Assembly: GCF_026210795.1 (NCBI RefSeq)
Contig: NC_089449.1
Coordinates: 1,612,001-1,676,000 of the forward strand
DNA from: Rhizophagus irregularis
Lineage: Eukaryota; Glomeromycota; Glomeromycetes; Glomerales; Glomeraceae
DNA length: 64,000 nucleotides
Direction: 5' to 3'
Below, in pieces: positions 44,980-56,200 of the stretch. Position 1 is the first letter of the stretch, and each line of letters opens with the position of its first letter. Under the pieces are notes generated by a model. That model did no database searches and was not told the origin of the DNA. It saw only the letters and a program-made list of their open reading frames with translations. A program made the position numbers and the translations under genes.

Positions 44980-45320
44980 CCATTTTCTACTTTATCATAA
45001 CCATCTTCCTTATTATCTGAATCTGGAGGCGTATATTGGGGCTGTGTAGATGGAAGTTGAGGATAGTAACATTGAGTAAAATTGGATTTAGCTACAGGAT
45101 TTAACCTTGGGCAATTGTTTTTCTTATGCCCTTCCTGTCCGCAATTACTGCAATAAAAAGGCTTTCGAGATTGATCATTAAGTGATATCCTACCAAACTT
45201 AGATGTCATTTGACCAATTTCATCTATTTTTGACTCTAATCTATCGATTCTAGATGATTGCAACTTTTCTGGCTTTTGCGGTTTAGGAGGTGGCCCATAA
45301 GCTTTTGCGACCACTCTCAT
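44940..45320 (-). pseudogene. CCHC zinc-knuckle part of the gag-like gene (fossil)
   Basis: 126 residues with a short coiled coil (RIDRLESKIDEIGQM) and one perfect retroviral-type knuckle, CSNCGQEGHKKNNC. It was cut off from the gag-like part at 49087-49896 by the transposon at 45334-48989. Confidence 0.7.
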
Positions 45321-45339
45321 TATTTCTTCCCTACATCAG

Positions 45340-45830
45340 GAAATTATATAGTGCGAAAAGTTGCGCAAGTTTACACATCATAATATTTCGTAAGCTTCCA
45401 GACCCGCCGCAAGTTTGCGTAAGCGTAATATTTCATAACTTTTTAAAATATTTCGAAATATTACGATATGCAAAGCTTCGTAATTTTACGATTTGTAATA
45501 TTCCGTAATTTTGCGGTTCGCAATATTTCGTAATTTTACATAATATTTCGTAAGTTTTCAGACCCGCCGCAAGTTTGCGTAAGCGTAATATTTTGTAACT
45601 TTTTAAAATATTTCGAAATATTACTGTATGCAAGGCTTCGTAATTTTACGATTCGTAATATTCCGTAATTTTACTGCGTAATACTTCGCAACTTTTTAAA
45701 ATATTTCGAAATTCTATGATGCGTAATGTTCCATAATTTGACGATTCGTAATATTCTGTGATTTTACACAACTTAATATTTCGTAATATTTCAAAATATT
45801 TCGATAAATAATACTTCATTTTCTGTACTA
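45340..45830. repeat. Left subterminal array of transposon copy 1
   Basis: Includes a tandem duplication of about 160 bp (GACCCGCCGCAAGTTTGCGT at about 45402 and 45562) and many variants of CGTAATATTTCGTAA and AATATTTCGAAATATTAC. Confidence 0.75.
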
Positions 45831-45889
45831 TAAGTTTATATAATGTATGTTTTATTAGATATAATCATAAAAAATTACAAGTATTTATT

Positions 45890-46560
45890 AATATATACAA
45901 AATACATAAAAGTAAAAAAAGAGAAAGAGTAGAGTAACAATATTATTAGACGTAAAAAGAAGAGAAACAGCTATAGTAACGTTAGTATTAGATATAAAGA
46001 TAAAAGAAATATTGTTATTATTGTTAGTATTAAGGTAAAAAGAGTTAAAGAAACAGTAAAAGGAGTAAAAGAAACATGGATATTATCGTTAGTATTAAAG
46101 TACAAGTAAAAAGAAATAAAGGAAACGTAGATAGTATTGTTAGTATTACGACATAAAGTAACAAAGAGGTAAAAAAAAAATGCGTTAATATTAAAATAAT
46201 TAGTATTAATAAATAAATATTTCTATACCTGCAAAGTAATTGAACAAAAGAATAAAGAAATAAAGAGAAAGGAAAAAATAAACATGTTGTTAGTATTGTT
46301 AGTATCGTTAGTATTAAAGTACAAGTAAAAAGGAATAAAGGAAACATGGATATTATTGTTAGTATTACGATACAAAATAACAAAGAGGTAAAAAAAAATG
46401 AAAATAATTAGTATTAATAAACAAATATTTCTATACCTGCAAAGCAATAAATTATGAAATATATGTAAATATATTGTATATAATTAAAGAAATAATAGAA
46501 AGAAGAGACAAAAAAATTAAAAATATTGAACAAAAGAATAAAGAAATAAGAAACAAAAAT
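45890..46560. repeat. Purine-rich repeated segment of transposon copy 1
   Basis: Units containing GTTAGTATTAAAGTACAAGT, AATAAAGGAAAC and TAAACAAATATTTCTATACCTGCAAAG recur about 216 bp apart (for example 46089 and 46308). Open frames here only reflect the repeats. This part is missing from copy 2. Confidence 0.6.
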
Positions 46561-47365
46561 AAATAAGACAAAAACGCGTGCATGATTAAATGATTAAATG
46601 ATTAAATCACATGCAAGGATCAGCCTAATTTTGATTGGCCAGAAATCATGTACATCGTATAGCGGGTGTGACATAAATAAATCGTGACTGAAATTTGTGT
46701 TCAATTTGTGTTCAATTTGTGTTGATAATTCTGGTAAAAAATTTGTTAATTTTGGCCAAATTTCGTTAAATTTGTTAAATTTGTGTTGAGTTTGTGTTGA
46801 ATTTGTGTTGCGTAATTTTTTATTTATCACAAGGGGATGATATTTAGTAATTGCATGTACGACGTACAAGATTTTTTTTATGATTTTTTTAAGAAATGTA
46901 CGCAAAATATTTAATCAGAATATAATTGTTTTATTTTTAAATATGATATATTGATGATTTTTTTTTAAAAATTCAATAGAATGTGCTAATAATAAATTGT
47001 TTTATTTTTAAATATAATATATTGATATTTATATTTAAATAACCAAAACATGTACATGATTTTTAATTATTTTTAATTGAAATCAAACTAAGATTTTTTT
47101 TTAAAAAAAAATTAAAATAAATTAAGTGATTTATATCTATATTTAGAATCATGATATTTATATTTAGATAATCCATATCCGCATGAGATTTAATTAATAT
47201 GTTTAATGATGAAAAGTCTAATAAATTAAATTTTAATTGAAACGAGAAATAAAATCAAACCAAAGAGGTATTGTTCAAATTTTATTTAAAGTGACATTTT
47301 ACGACTTTCTTTCAAATTTTTACTCATCCCAAAATCAAATTATAAAAATAAAATCAAATCTAATA

Positions 47366-48006
47366 ATGCCTCGCCAAACACGTCGTCGTTCCTATAACGT
47401 CCATTGGAACTGGGCTATGATGGACGAACTTGTCGACATACGCCGCGACAGAAACCGCGCCTACCATAATATTAATGATAGAAGCCGCCATGATTTTTAG
47501 GACTCTGTTGCCAATAGGTTCATATGACTAATATCTATAATTTTCTTTAAGAAAGAATTTAAATTCAAATTAACCAATCCATTTAATTGAATCAGAATAA
47601 ATAGAATATTTCGAACGAGGGTTTCCGGGCAACAGTGCAGCCAAAAGTGGAGGAACCTCGTCAGGGATTACCATGTAAGTAAATAAATAAAATTACATTC
47701 ATTTAAATTAAATGTATTTACCGAATATTCAAACTGATTTTGATATTTAGAACTATGTCCTTTATCGTAATGGTACCCCTGATCGGCCTGGGCGGCGGCT
47801 GTGGACGCGTACCGGCCAAAGATATTATCGCGAATTTAGAACGAGATTTTGGGAGAGGCCGGGTAATTATACTATAATAAAATTTTATAATTAATATTAC
47901 ATTCTATTTTACGTTCACATTTTAAATTTGATAAATTTGATCAATTTTAGATACGCGTGACGATCGTAGGAGAAGGAGAAACTTACCTACGTATCGTAGA
48001 AGATAA
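47366..48006 (+). pseudogene. Myb/SANT-like gene of transposon copy 1
   Basis: Exon 1 starts at ATG 47366 (MPRQTRRRSYNVHWNWAMMD). A second exon, about 47600-47673, gives GQQCSQKWRNLVRDYH. A third (about 47752-47863) gives NYVLYRNGTPDRPGRRLW. The last (47951-48006) is R-rich and ends at 48006. The W-spaced helices and QQCxxKWRNLVRDY fit a trihelix/Myb-SANT-like DNA-binding domain. A TAG at 47498-47500 replaces a TGG found in copy 2, so this copy is dead. The protein could bind the palindromic arrays at the element's ends. Confidence 0.6.
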
Positions 48007-48370
48007 TTATTTTTATTTTTTTATTTATTAAGTGAGTAGCTAGGCCCAGTCCGTACCAAATATCGGCTGGAGACTCACGTTTTTTTGGGCTGTGACTGAT
48101 ACTGACGTCCACGCCGTACAGCCTGGGTACTATTTTATAAAATAGTAGCGAACAAGTATCAAATGTATATTTTTTTATTAAGTTATAATAAAAATTAGAA
48201 TTTACTTTAATTTTTAACATAAAAATTGTAAATAATAAAAAATTCGTAAATAAAAATAAATTTGCTTTCCCAAACTTAAAAAAAAGGTGTTTATATAAAA
48301 GAAAAGGTGTTTATATTATTTTTGATTATTCAATAGTATCACATGCCCCTTGTATACGTTCTACTGCATA

Positions 48371-48980
48371 CGCAGTTTACAATCTCGTAAATTTTCGAAA
48401 CGGAATATTACGCAGGTTTACAGTCTCGTAAATTTTCGAAATATTTCAACCGTAATATTACGCAGGTTTACAGTTTCGTAAATTTTCGAAATATTTTAAC
48501 CGTAATATTACGCAGGTTTACAGTCTCGTAAATTTTCGAAATATTTCAACCGTAATATTACGCAGGTTTACAGTCTCGTAAATTTTCGAAATATTTTAAC
48601 CGTAATATTACGCAGATTTACAGTCTCGTAAATTTTCGAAATATTTCAACCGTAATATTACGCAGGTTTACAGTTTCGTAAATTTTTGAAATATTTCAAC
48701 CGTAATATTACACAGGTTTACAGTTTCGTAAATTTTCGAAATATTTCAACCGTAATATTACGCAGGTTTACAGTTTCGTAAATTTGCAGAATATTTTGAC
48801 CGTAATATTGCGTAAATCTTACGATATTGTAAACTTACGTAATATTTTAACCGTAATATCACATAAATCTTACGAAATTGTAAACTTACGTAATATTTTG
48901 AAATTTTTCGAAATATTATGCCATAAACTTTCATAAACTTACAAAATCGTAAACTTACGCAATTTTTCGCGCTATAAAAT
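48371..48980. repeat. Right subterminal array, 50-bp units (copy 1)
   Basis: About nine units of exactly 50 bp, each with CGTAATATTACGC, GGTTTACAG(T)(C/T)TCGTAA and ATTTTCGAAATATTT, followed by degenerate units towards the end. CGTAATATTACG and TTTCGAAA are perfect palindromes. Confidence 0.9.
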
Positions 48981-49086
48981 TTCCTGATGTAGTAAGTGTA
49001 TCAGGGAAAGGATTAGCGCTTTCATATGTATCAAGAAGCTGTTCCATATTTTTAGGAGGAACTGGTGGAGGTACCTTTTTAGTTTG

Positions 49087-50687
49087 CTAGGCCATTTGTG
49101 ATTGGAAATCGGCTTTTTGTTTTTCTAATAAAGACTGGTATTCAGTTTTTTGCTGTGCTAATGCATTCTGGATTGCTTTTTGCATATCTTCTAAAGATAT
49201 TCCATGCTGTTGTAAGGCTGAAACAGGTGAAGGTTCATATATTTGCCGAGATGTTCGATTAGATACTAGCGGATCAGATATTCTATCTCTTTTATGTCTA
49301 GCTATTCGGCGTAATTCTATCTCATAAAGCTTTTTAGCTAATTCATCTAATGGCAAATGTTCACCAATATCTTCAGCTTTTTCAAGCCATAAAAGTGGTA
49401 AAGCATCTAAGAACTTTCTACGTAATTCTTCAGGTCTATAGTTGGCTCGTCTACCTATTCGTAATATTTTTCTATATAATTCATCTATAGTCATGTCTCC
49501 CTTTCTGATTGTTCCATACATCAAATCCCGAAGTTCCTCTTCTACTGTAGGAAAATGAGTTTTTAGCCACCATACGGCTTGACCAAATCGAATACCAGCT
49601 ACAACTACTGTAGTTCCATTACCAGCATTCGGTAAATTAACAGGAAGATTAGTAGGACGACCTCCTGCTATGCGCCAATCCTCGTCCCATGGACCTTCAA
49701 CAGCTCTTAATTTTACTATTGCATTTCCAGGTTGTCCGAGTGCCTCATTTAATCCATCAGCACCGATCTGAAGAGCTGTACGCCCGTTTACAGCTACCAA
49801 ATTGGCTTGTCCTGTACCATCAGTCAGATTAGTTAATTCACAATTTGTTTTTGTAGTAATCTCTTCATCAAACCATTCTAAGGTTCTTCCTCTCATACAT
49901 GCTCTTAAATGTCCTAGTGCCTGAGAACAACTCCATTGCCCCCTGCACCTGCTGGATCTATTCCCCGATTTTGCAAGTCTAGTCTAAGTTGCGCAAGAAA
50001 GTCTGGGATACTATCATCCCAGTCAAAATATGGATGAGGTATTCCTGCTATGTTTACTTGATTAGGTGGATTATTCTGAAGCGCCAAAATTTGTCCTTGC
50101 AAATTTAAATTATTCTGTCGCTCTGTTTGGGTCTTATTTTTCCATTTCTCGTATCGCTCATAGAGCCTGTCACGATTAAATTCTAACAGACCTATATTCC
50201 CTCTACTTCGCTGTAAGTGATGGGCATTTCGCTGATACAGCAATTGTAAGGCAAATTTTTCCTGTAGCAATATACCAATACAGGTTCGCTTTCCTGTTAT
50301 ATTGTCTAACATTCTATTTACTTGATTTTGAGCATTGGTCCGCAACTGATAAAGGTCAGCAATAACCATTTGTTCCACTCCTTCAGCATTTTGCCTTCGT
50401 ATAATTTCATTATACGCGATCCTCGCATCATATCGCCTTCGTTGCTCACGGACTAAATCCTGATGCAAATTATTCTCTTTTCGGCGAATCTGCCTTGTCA
50501 CCCTTTTTATTTGATCAGCTAAGATTTCTCTACCTATTGTTGTACTATTCAGATAACCATCTATAGCATTTGCTAGTTCTGTGATGGTAGCCATTTCTAT
50601 GTTAATATTAGGATTATACAAGTCTGGAGAATTCCCTCGTTCTGGCGAATTTTTTCGTGATGAGATGGTTCTGATCCGACATCGCAA
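49087..50687 (-). CDS. Gag-like proteins of the fossil element
   Basis: 49914-50687 (257 codons) is helical and R/Q-rich (RRQIRRKENNLHQD-like) and ends in a P/G region. 49087-49896 (269 codons) has a retrotransposon-gag type core (RGRTLEWFDEEITTK, FGQAVWWLKTHFPTVEEELR, MTIDELYRKILRIGRR) and a Q-rich coiled coil at the end. They would form the capsid-like layer. The set is broken at a few places and split from its zinc knuckle by the transposon. Confidence 0.6.
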
Positions 50688-50725
50688 TTTCTCTACCTGT
50701 TCCTCAGAATCTACTAACTGATTTT

Positions 50726-51052
50726 CTATACTAGAAATATGTTTTTCATTATTACAAATATCCTTCTTAGCTTGATATACTTGCTTTTTGTGCTGGAGAT
50801 TTCAGATTTTAACTCTATTATCTCTTCTTTCGAAGCATTTTCAAGGCGCTCTATCTCCCTATTGAGATCTTGAATTTCTTGCTCACATCGGGCATAATCC
50901 CGTTCTAGTTGATTAATTCGTCTCTCATTCTGGTGATTAGTATCAACTTCTATCTGCAATTTACTACGAAGATGATAGTTCTCTTCTTCCAGCTCAGCTT
51001 TATGTTCTTCACATGTTCTTCTCTGCCTTGGGTGAGATCTGTGAAATGACAT
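50726..51052 (-). CDS. Coiled-coil protein next to the gag-like genes
   Basis: 108 codons, mostly coiled coil (RRINQLERDYARCEQEIQDL), starting MSFHRSHPRQRR. It directly precedes the gag-like frames on the same strand and may be their N-terminal part. Confidence 0.45.
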   Translation of the reverse strand: MSFHRSHPRQRRTCEEHKAELEEENYHLRSKLQIEVDTNHQNERRINQLERDYARCEQEIQDLNREIERLENASKEEIIELKSEISSTKSKYIKLRRIFVIMKNIFLV

Positions 51053-51078
51053 TCTTTTTTTCGTGATTATAAAAGAGA

Positions 51079-51144
51079 ATGGGAGAACCTTTGATTTATA
51101 TTGATCCTCAGAAAGTGCATGATCTTAACCGGGATCTGGGTTAA
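51079..51144 (+). pseudogene. Start of a second integrase copy (fossil fragment)
   Basis: About 21 codons (MGEPLIYIDPQKVHDLNRDL) closely match the start of the integrase at 41508 (MGEPVIYIDPQKARDLDRDL). It stands head to head with the coiled-coil/gag-like genes, 27 bp from their start. Nothing of the rest remains here. Confidence 0.75.
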
Positions 51145-51341
51145 GGACTAATCTGGAAAATTTGGCAGGTGATACATTTCATCTATAGCGCCTTCGACCA
51201 ATTTTACTAGGCGATCATGTATGTAGATTATTTAGCATAAAAAATAAAGAATAAGTTATACATTGCACCTTTGGCTAAATAATATTAATTTTCAGTTAAA
51301 AGCAATATAATTAAGATATTTCTCAGAATCAGTCAAGTTAG

Positions 51342-52178
51342 TTAGACAATTGTGATTAGTGTTCCATCCTTCAATCTCAACGCAGTGCCTTTTGGCTGTT
51401 TTGCATACCGAGACGAGATAAATATTTCACCTGTATCACTTTTGCAATTCGATGACTGATAAGAAGTTGGTGGAATCATTTCTTGGTTACCAGAGGTAAC
51501 AGAAATACAAGCTGGCTCAAAATTTGGAGCACTAGGCATAGTATTTTCTGCTATAGTTGCTTTAGCCTGTGCATAAGCTTTATAGAGAATTGTACGAGTA
51601 TCATAATCATGTGATATCGATGCCAATTTATCCTTTTCTGAGTGTGAGGTAGATTGGGAGAAAAGCTCTAGACGAAGACGATTAATTTTAGCCTCTTCTT
51701 GTAATATAGATTGTTTATATTGCCAGATCTGAAATTCCCTTTTATTAATAGATTGGAGAATTTCATTTATTCTTGCATGTTCATTTGAAATAGTATTTCC
51801 AGAAATACATCTCTTCAAGTGGTTATCTCGATAGCGATCCTCAAAAAGACCATTTGCAGGTGTGAAAACTAAGGAGTCACATACACTGCAATATATATAA
51901 TTGGTTGGACGATTATGAATCTTATCATCTACATATAGCTTTCCATACATTGTAATATATCCATTCTTAGAAAGGATTCTATTCCCCGAAGAATAGTTCT
52001 CTTCTAGTATTTTCCTAAATGGATCACGAATACGAGAGCACCACATTTCTGGTGTTTCATGATCATGTCTTTCTGCTAAAGGCAATATTGCAACAATAAT
52101 TCTTATATATTCTTCAGAGCCTCCAACACTATTGTGTGCATGAATTAACTTGGAATAGGCTTTACTATCTAAATCCAT
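51342..52178 (-). CDS. Unrecognised protein with a zinc-like motif in the fossil block
   Basis: 278 codons, open. The middle has IYCSVCDSLVF...RYRDNHLKRC, a plausible C2HC zinc site, followed by a coiled coil (INEILQSINKREFQIWQYK). The C-terminus ends KGTALRLKDGTLITIV. Orientation is the same as the gag-like genes. I know no function. Confidence 0.45.
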   Translation of the reverse strand: MDLDSKAYSKLIHAHNSVGGSEEYIRIIVAILPLAERHDHETPEMWCSRIRDPFRKILEENYSSGNRILSKNGYITMYGKLYVDDKIHNRPTNYIYCSVCDSLVFTPANGLFEDRYRDNHLKRCISGNTISNEHARINEILQSINKREFQIWQYKQSILQEEAKINRLRLELFSQSTSHSEKDKLASISHDYDTRTILYKAYAQAKATIAENTMPSAPNFEPACISVTSGNQEMIPPTSYQSSNCKSDTGEIFISSRYAKQPKGTALRLKDGTLITIV

Positions 52179-53299
52179 ATTAGTGTTTTGGTAGATTATA
52201 ACAGAATATAACAGAATATAACGATTTTATTGATTTATACTGTTTTTAGCGATTTTAGCCAATTTAGCAATAGTATACTCTAATAAATATCAGATTCAAA
52301 TTTATATGGATTTGCTGGTTAAACAGTTTTAATGGTTTTATTGATCTGTAGCCGATTTAGTGAGACTACACACTAGTAAACCCAAATTCGATTGGGATCA
52401 TCTTTTGGGCTAAGCTAATCTTATATTTACATGCGTCTTCGGCTAAATCAGTTTGTGGCATGATGTACTGTATATCGTATCACATGAGATCTCCCTAGAT
52501 AGTTCTAGGGTTTCAATAAATCACGAGATGGTTGGTTGGCCAATCAGATTTCGGATTCTTTCTGATGGTAGAGTCTGGACACGGTGTCCGAGCTCGTCAA
52601 AAATGCGCAGAAGCGAGATCAGCATCCGGTTAAATTTATCTCCCGAAATAGCCGGCCGTTAAGGCACTTCGTAACTCATTGCATATATGACTATCTGATG
52701 GTAGAGGTGTCCGGGCTCGGCAAATTATTTTCCATGATGTTTGGCAATCAGTTACACATACACATAAAGCCCAATATGGGCGGGATATGCAAATGCTTTA
52801 TTATATGTTTGAGAATACACGTGAACGAAATTCTGTTTTTTCTGGTGGTAGAGTCTGGACACGGTGTCCGGGCTCGTCAAAATTGCGCAGAAAAATGTAT
52901 TAATCATATGGCGCAGTACATTATCGAACTTTCTGTTTTAAGATTTCGGCTATTACATAATATTTTCATCCTTAGTTAGATATTCTTTCAATCACAAATT
53001 TCAATGAGAAGGCGCATACATAAAAAATCACGTGCATTCCGTTTCAGAATGCCAATACCTTTGCCAAGAAAAATTTCATTACATTAGAAGTAATTTGTAT
53101 GAAACTAACGCAGGAAGATTATCATTCAGTTAAAAGAAACATGTTATTATTATTATTTGGATGCTACCAGTCAATATATTTTGCACGTAACATTATAACG
53201 CAGTATAATTAAAACATTAGATTATAAATTTCGTAAAATACAGTGATACAAATATAATAATTTTTTGCAATAGCTAATAAGTCCACCAATTCAACCCAC
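52179..53299. other. Right flank of the fossil block and gap
   Basis: No supported gene. It contains the GC-rich motif repeated three times (next entry). The right end of the composite element must lie somewhere near 52.2-52.5 kb, but no terminal repeat was recognised. Confidence 0.4.
52563..52893. repeat. Three copies of a GC-rich palindromic motif
   Basis: TGGTAGAGTCTGGACACGGT and GTCCGRGCTCGTCAAAA at 52563-52602 and again at 52844-52882. A shorter form (GATGGTAGAGGTGTCCGGGC) lies at 52698. GGACAC-G-GTGTCC is a perfect palindrome. The GGTAGAGTCTGG part resembles a tRNA A box, so a Pol III SINE relic is possible. No tRNA fold was found. Confidence 0.5.
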
Positions 53300-56200
53300 T
53301 TATCTTCGTCCATTTGTTTTTGTCCTATTATTCTTCTTTTTCCCAGGTGGTGAGGTCTTCACTTTATCAATCTTAGAATCATCATCACTTGATTCGGAAA
53401 TAATATTTGTGACGTAAGTATATATGCTTTCAGTACTTGAAATAATTATATCCTAATTTTCAAGGACGTTAATTACATCAGTGTATAATATGTATGCAAT
53501 ACTTCATGTCAAATACTTACTCGCATCATCCATAGATTTGAGGCGAACTTTGGCAACTCCTTGAAGAGCAAAAACGTCATCGTCGGACAAGAGAACTTTT
53601 TTTCTAATTTAAAGTAATAAACTCCAGCAAAGGGCAAACACATGCTATAAATATAAAAGTCATGGTCTATAGGGATTTATGAAAAGAAAAACATTAGATT
53701 ATACTTAAAATAGAAATATTCATCTGGTGCATAGCACTTACCATATACTTGAATACCATATACTTTTATCCTCCTAAAGTCTTCATAGCAGCCCGAATAG
53801 TTAATTTTGATGTAGTTTAGAATAATCTTGAGCATCTTCGCGATTTTATTTCTATCTCCAACGTAATGAGTATGATCAAGACATGTTGGAGATCCCGAAA
53901 CTTCTAAGACTGAGATCTCTAAGTCTAGTTCCACCATTTATATGATTGCGTCAATTTTATTGCCGGAGCATCGTCGATCATCATCTTTTAATGACTGGTT
54001 GAGCAAAACGGCAGAAGATCGCAAAGTTTTTTCTCCCCTATTGTATGACAAATTAGCAATAAATAAAAACAATACTATTAGGCATTGAAAAGTATTAAGT
54101 CCATTCTAACTCACCAAGCTTGTTTCAAAAATGTCTTGTCTTTGAATAATAAGGTATAGACGCGAGAAATAAACCTAATTATGTAATCATATTCGGTCTG
54201 ATCTTCTTTGAAATAGTTTGCACCATTTGGAAACTGATCCCGACTATAATAACGCAAAATTGTACATTAACATAAAATCCGATCAAAAAAATAGTCTACA
54301 TAGAATACTTACAAGATTTTCATCAATCCCAAGGCCCGTCTCTTCCATTTTATATTATCACCAGTCCGCAACTTTGCACGCTCCGTTTTTATGGCTTCAC
54401 GCAATTTCTTTGCAGAATTCTGATGAAACAGGTATCAGAAACGAAATCAATTATTCTAAAAATAACACCTACTTACCACATTTGTCGAGATGTATTTTAT
54501 ATATTGTTTTACTTCTTCTGCCTGCCCGTCTTGTACTGTGTCTTGATCAGATGAAGCTGAGGTGGAGGCAGAAGCAGAAGCTAATTGTGTTACATTAGGA
54601 CTTGATGTTAAAAATTTTTCTACAGTGCTGATGATATCATCCCAATGCTCCTCGAAGAGCTTTCGTGCTTCTGTTGCAGATGAAGCAGTTGTGTCGATAA
54701 TATTGTAGCGCATTAAACTGTAAAATAAAGTTTTCATTAGAAAATAGTAACCAAGGTGTGTAATCATATAAAAGGAATGATAAAAACAAAAATAAACATA
54801 CTCTTGCTTGTGTATTTCTTCAACGTATTTTGACGATTTACGCCATTTCTCCATTGCTGACCGGATGCATACACCATTAATTATTAATTTACAATCAACG
54901 ATAGCACCAGGGTTTTCCTGTAAAAGGCTGTCTTCCAACTCTTCTTCGGGAATATCATTTCTATCTAAGGTAAATGCATGCTCCTCATCATCGTGGATAT
55001 TATTCACGTTTTCTTGAACTCGATTGATAATGGGTTTATTAGGCGTCATATCAGGCGTTAAAGTATGTGTGACCGAACGAGTTGGACATGGCGTGCTTTT
55101 ATGAGAACTAGAGTCATCACGGACATATTGTGATATTGCGTTTTTATTCTTGATAGATTTCAAAAGTAGGTTAGAATTGGATGATTATGTATATAACCTG
55201 ATAAAAAAAATAATTACGATACCTTAGAGGATTCAGCGACCTCTGTCATAGGTGGTGTTGGATACAGTGTAGCAGATTCATTTTCTCTCTTTATCCCCTT
55301 GGGTTTATCAGATTCGTAATAATGTGGGATATTTCTTCCGTGCCTAGTTTGACGTTGCTTTTGATTATGGGGTATATCAAATAAATTCACAAGTTTGTAA
55401 GATAAGGTAGTATGATGTATCACATTTTTTTCCTATGTTCGCTCACTATATCATCCGAAATGTAAGAAGACATTTTATTATAGGTCATTGGAAACTACAA
55501 ATACCTTATTTTTCGGAGTTTTGAAACAGTTTCGTTTGTCAGCTCCTTGATCAAAACAATTCACGTCATCTTGTCTCTTACGTTTTAATAATAAACTAGT
55601 TTCAGAAGATGAAATGGAACGAACTTCTTCTGTTTCTTCATTTACGGCATGTATTGTACTTTCGGCATGTCTTAACTGCTTATAATATTAAGTTGGTTTT
55701 TGAAATATTTATTAAAATTATAAACAGTAATTCACTGACCTTCTCAAGTTCGATTCTTTTTTCATAGTTCTCCATGCAAATCGATGACCAAAACGAATTT
55801 GCAGGCCCTCCGTTAGACTTGTTGAAATAAATAAAAGTAAATAAAATTGGTTATAATATGCGCTAGAAATGAATGAATTAATGTAAAATATAGTGATGTA
55901 AACTGATCGAGCGAAACATGCCATGCCGTAGCTTGACAACAAATAACCGTAGTCATCTGTTGCGACATGTCAATAGGCGTACCCTATTCAAGTACACCCG
56001 AAAAGCCGTAGCCATACCAAAGTCACCGTAGTTATTGGTTATTCGGGGTTTGTCAACACGAATGTGTTCTAGTACTTGAACTCACCCATTTCAGCTTACT
56101 GTAATTTTGGGTTATACGGTGTACTTACATCAAATTCCTTGAGATATCTCTTTGCTTTTTCACGGTACTCCTCATTTTCATGTTTTTCAGCTAAATACTC

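Larger units (their letters stand above)
45334..48989. mobile_element. 3656-bp TA-flanked transposon with Myb/SANT-like gene (copy 1)
   Basis: The left end CATCAGGAAATTATATAGTG and the right end, inverted, CATCAGGAAATTTTATAGCG match, and similarity extends further (GCGAAAA(G/A)TTGCG(C/T)AAGTTTA). TA lies on each side (45332-45333 and 48990-48991). Both arms carry arrays of CGTAATATT/TTCGAAA motifs. The interior has an A/G-rich repeated stretch (45.9-46.5 kb) and one spliced gene (47366-48006). It is inserted into the gag-like gene of the fossil, so it is younger than that element. I do not recognise a transposase, so it is probably mobilised from elsewhere. Confidence 0.75.
37800..52440. mobile_element. 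Composite virus-like fossil (Polinton-like plus gag/retropepsin parts)
   Basis: The block carries, from left to right, repeat arrays (37.8-38.9 kb), a small Cys-rich protein, a zinc-finger protein like the start of a Polinton PolB, an RVE integrase, an A32/FtsK-type packaging ATPase, coiled-coil and membrane proteins, a helix-turn-helix-like protein, a retropepsin-like protein, a CCHC knuckle protein, gag-like proteins, a fragment of a second integrase start, and a zinc-motif protein. A 3.66-kb DNA transposon splits the gag-like part. Integrase plus packaging ATPase is the Polinton/Maverick signature. The gag and retropepsin parts are of retro type, so this is either two nested elements or a mosaic family. 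It is broken at a handful of places, but several parts are still open, so it is not very old. Outer ends and target duplications were not found; the limits are approximate. Confidence 0.6.

Noticed and set aside
46045-46447. Hydrophobic frames that look like membrane proteins
   Set aside because: They are the reverse strand of the purine-rich repeat of transposon copy 1 (AAAGGAATAAAGG units) and are absent from copy 2.
47987-48220. 77-codon frame conserved in both transposon copies (also 61631-61864)
   Set aside because: It is antisense to the end of the Myb/SANT gene and the adjacent non-coding part; conservation is explained by the recent common origin of the copies.
48401-48780. TAATATTAC, the geminivirus origin nonanucleotide, in every 50-bp unit
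   Set aside because: It is the centre of the palindrome CGTAATATTACG, easy to reach in AT-rich DNA. There is no Rep gene and no origin-type stem-loop around it.
48371-48980. CRISPR-like regular array
   Set aside because: The 50-bp units are contiguous with no unique spacers, lie in a transposon arm in a eukaryotic context, and no cas gene is present.
52563-52610. Possible tRNA gene
   Set aside because: Only an A-box-like stretch is present; there is no T-loop GGTTCRANTCC at the right distance and no cloverleaf.
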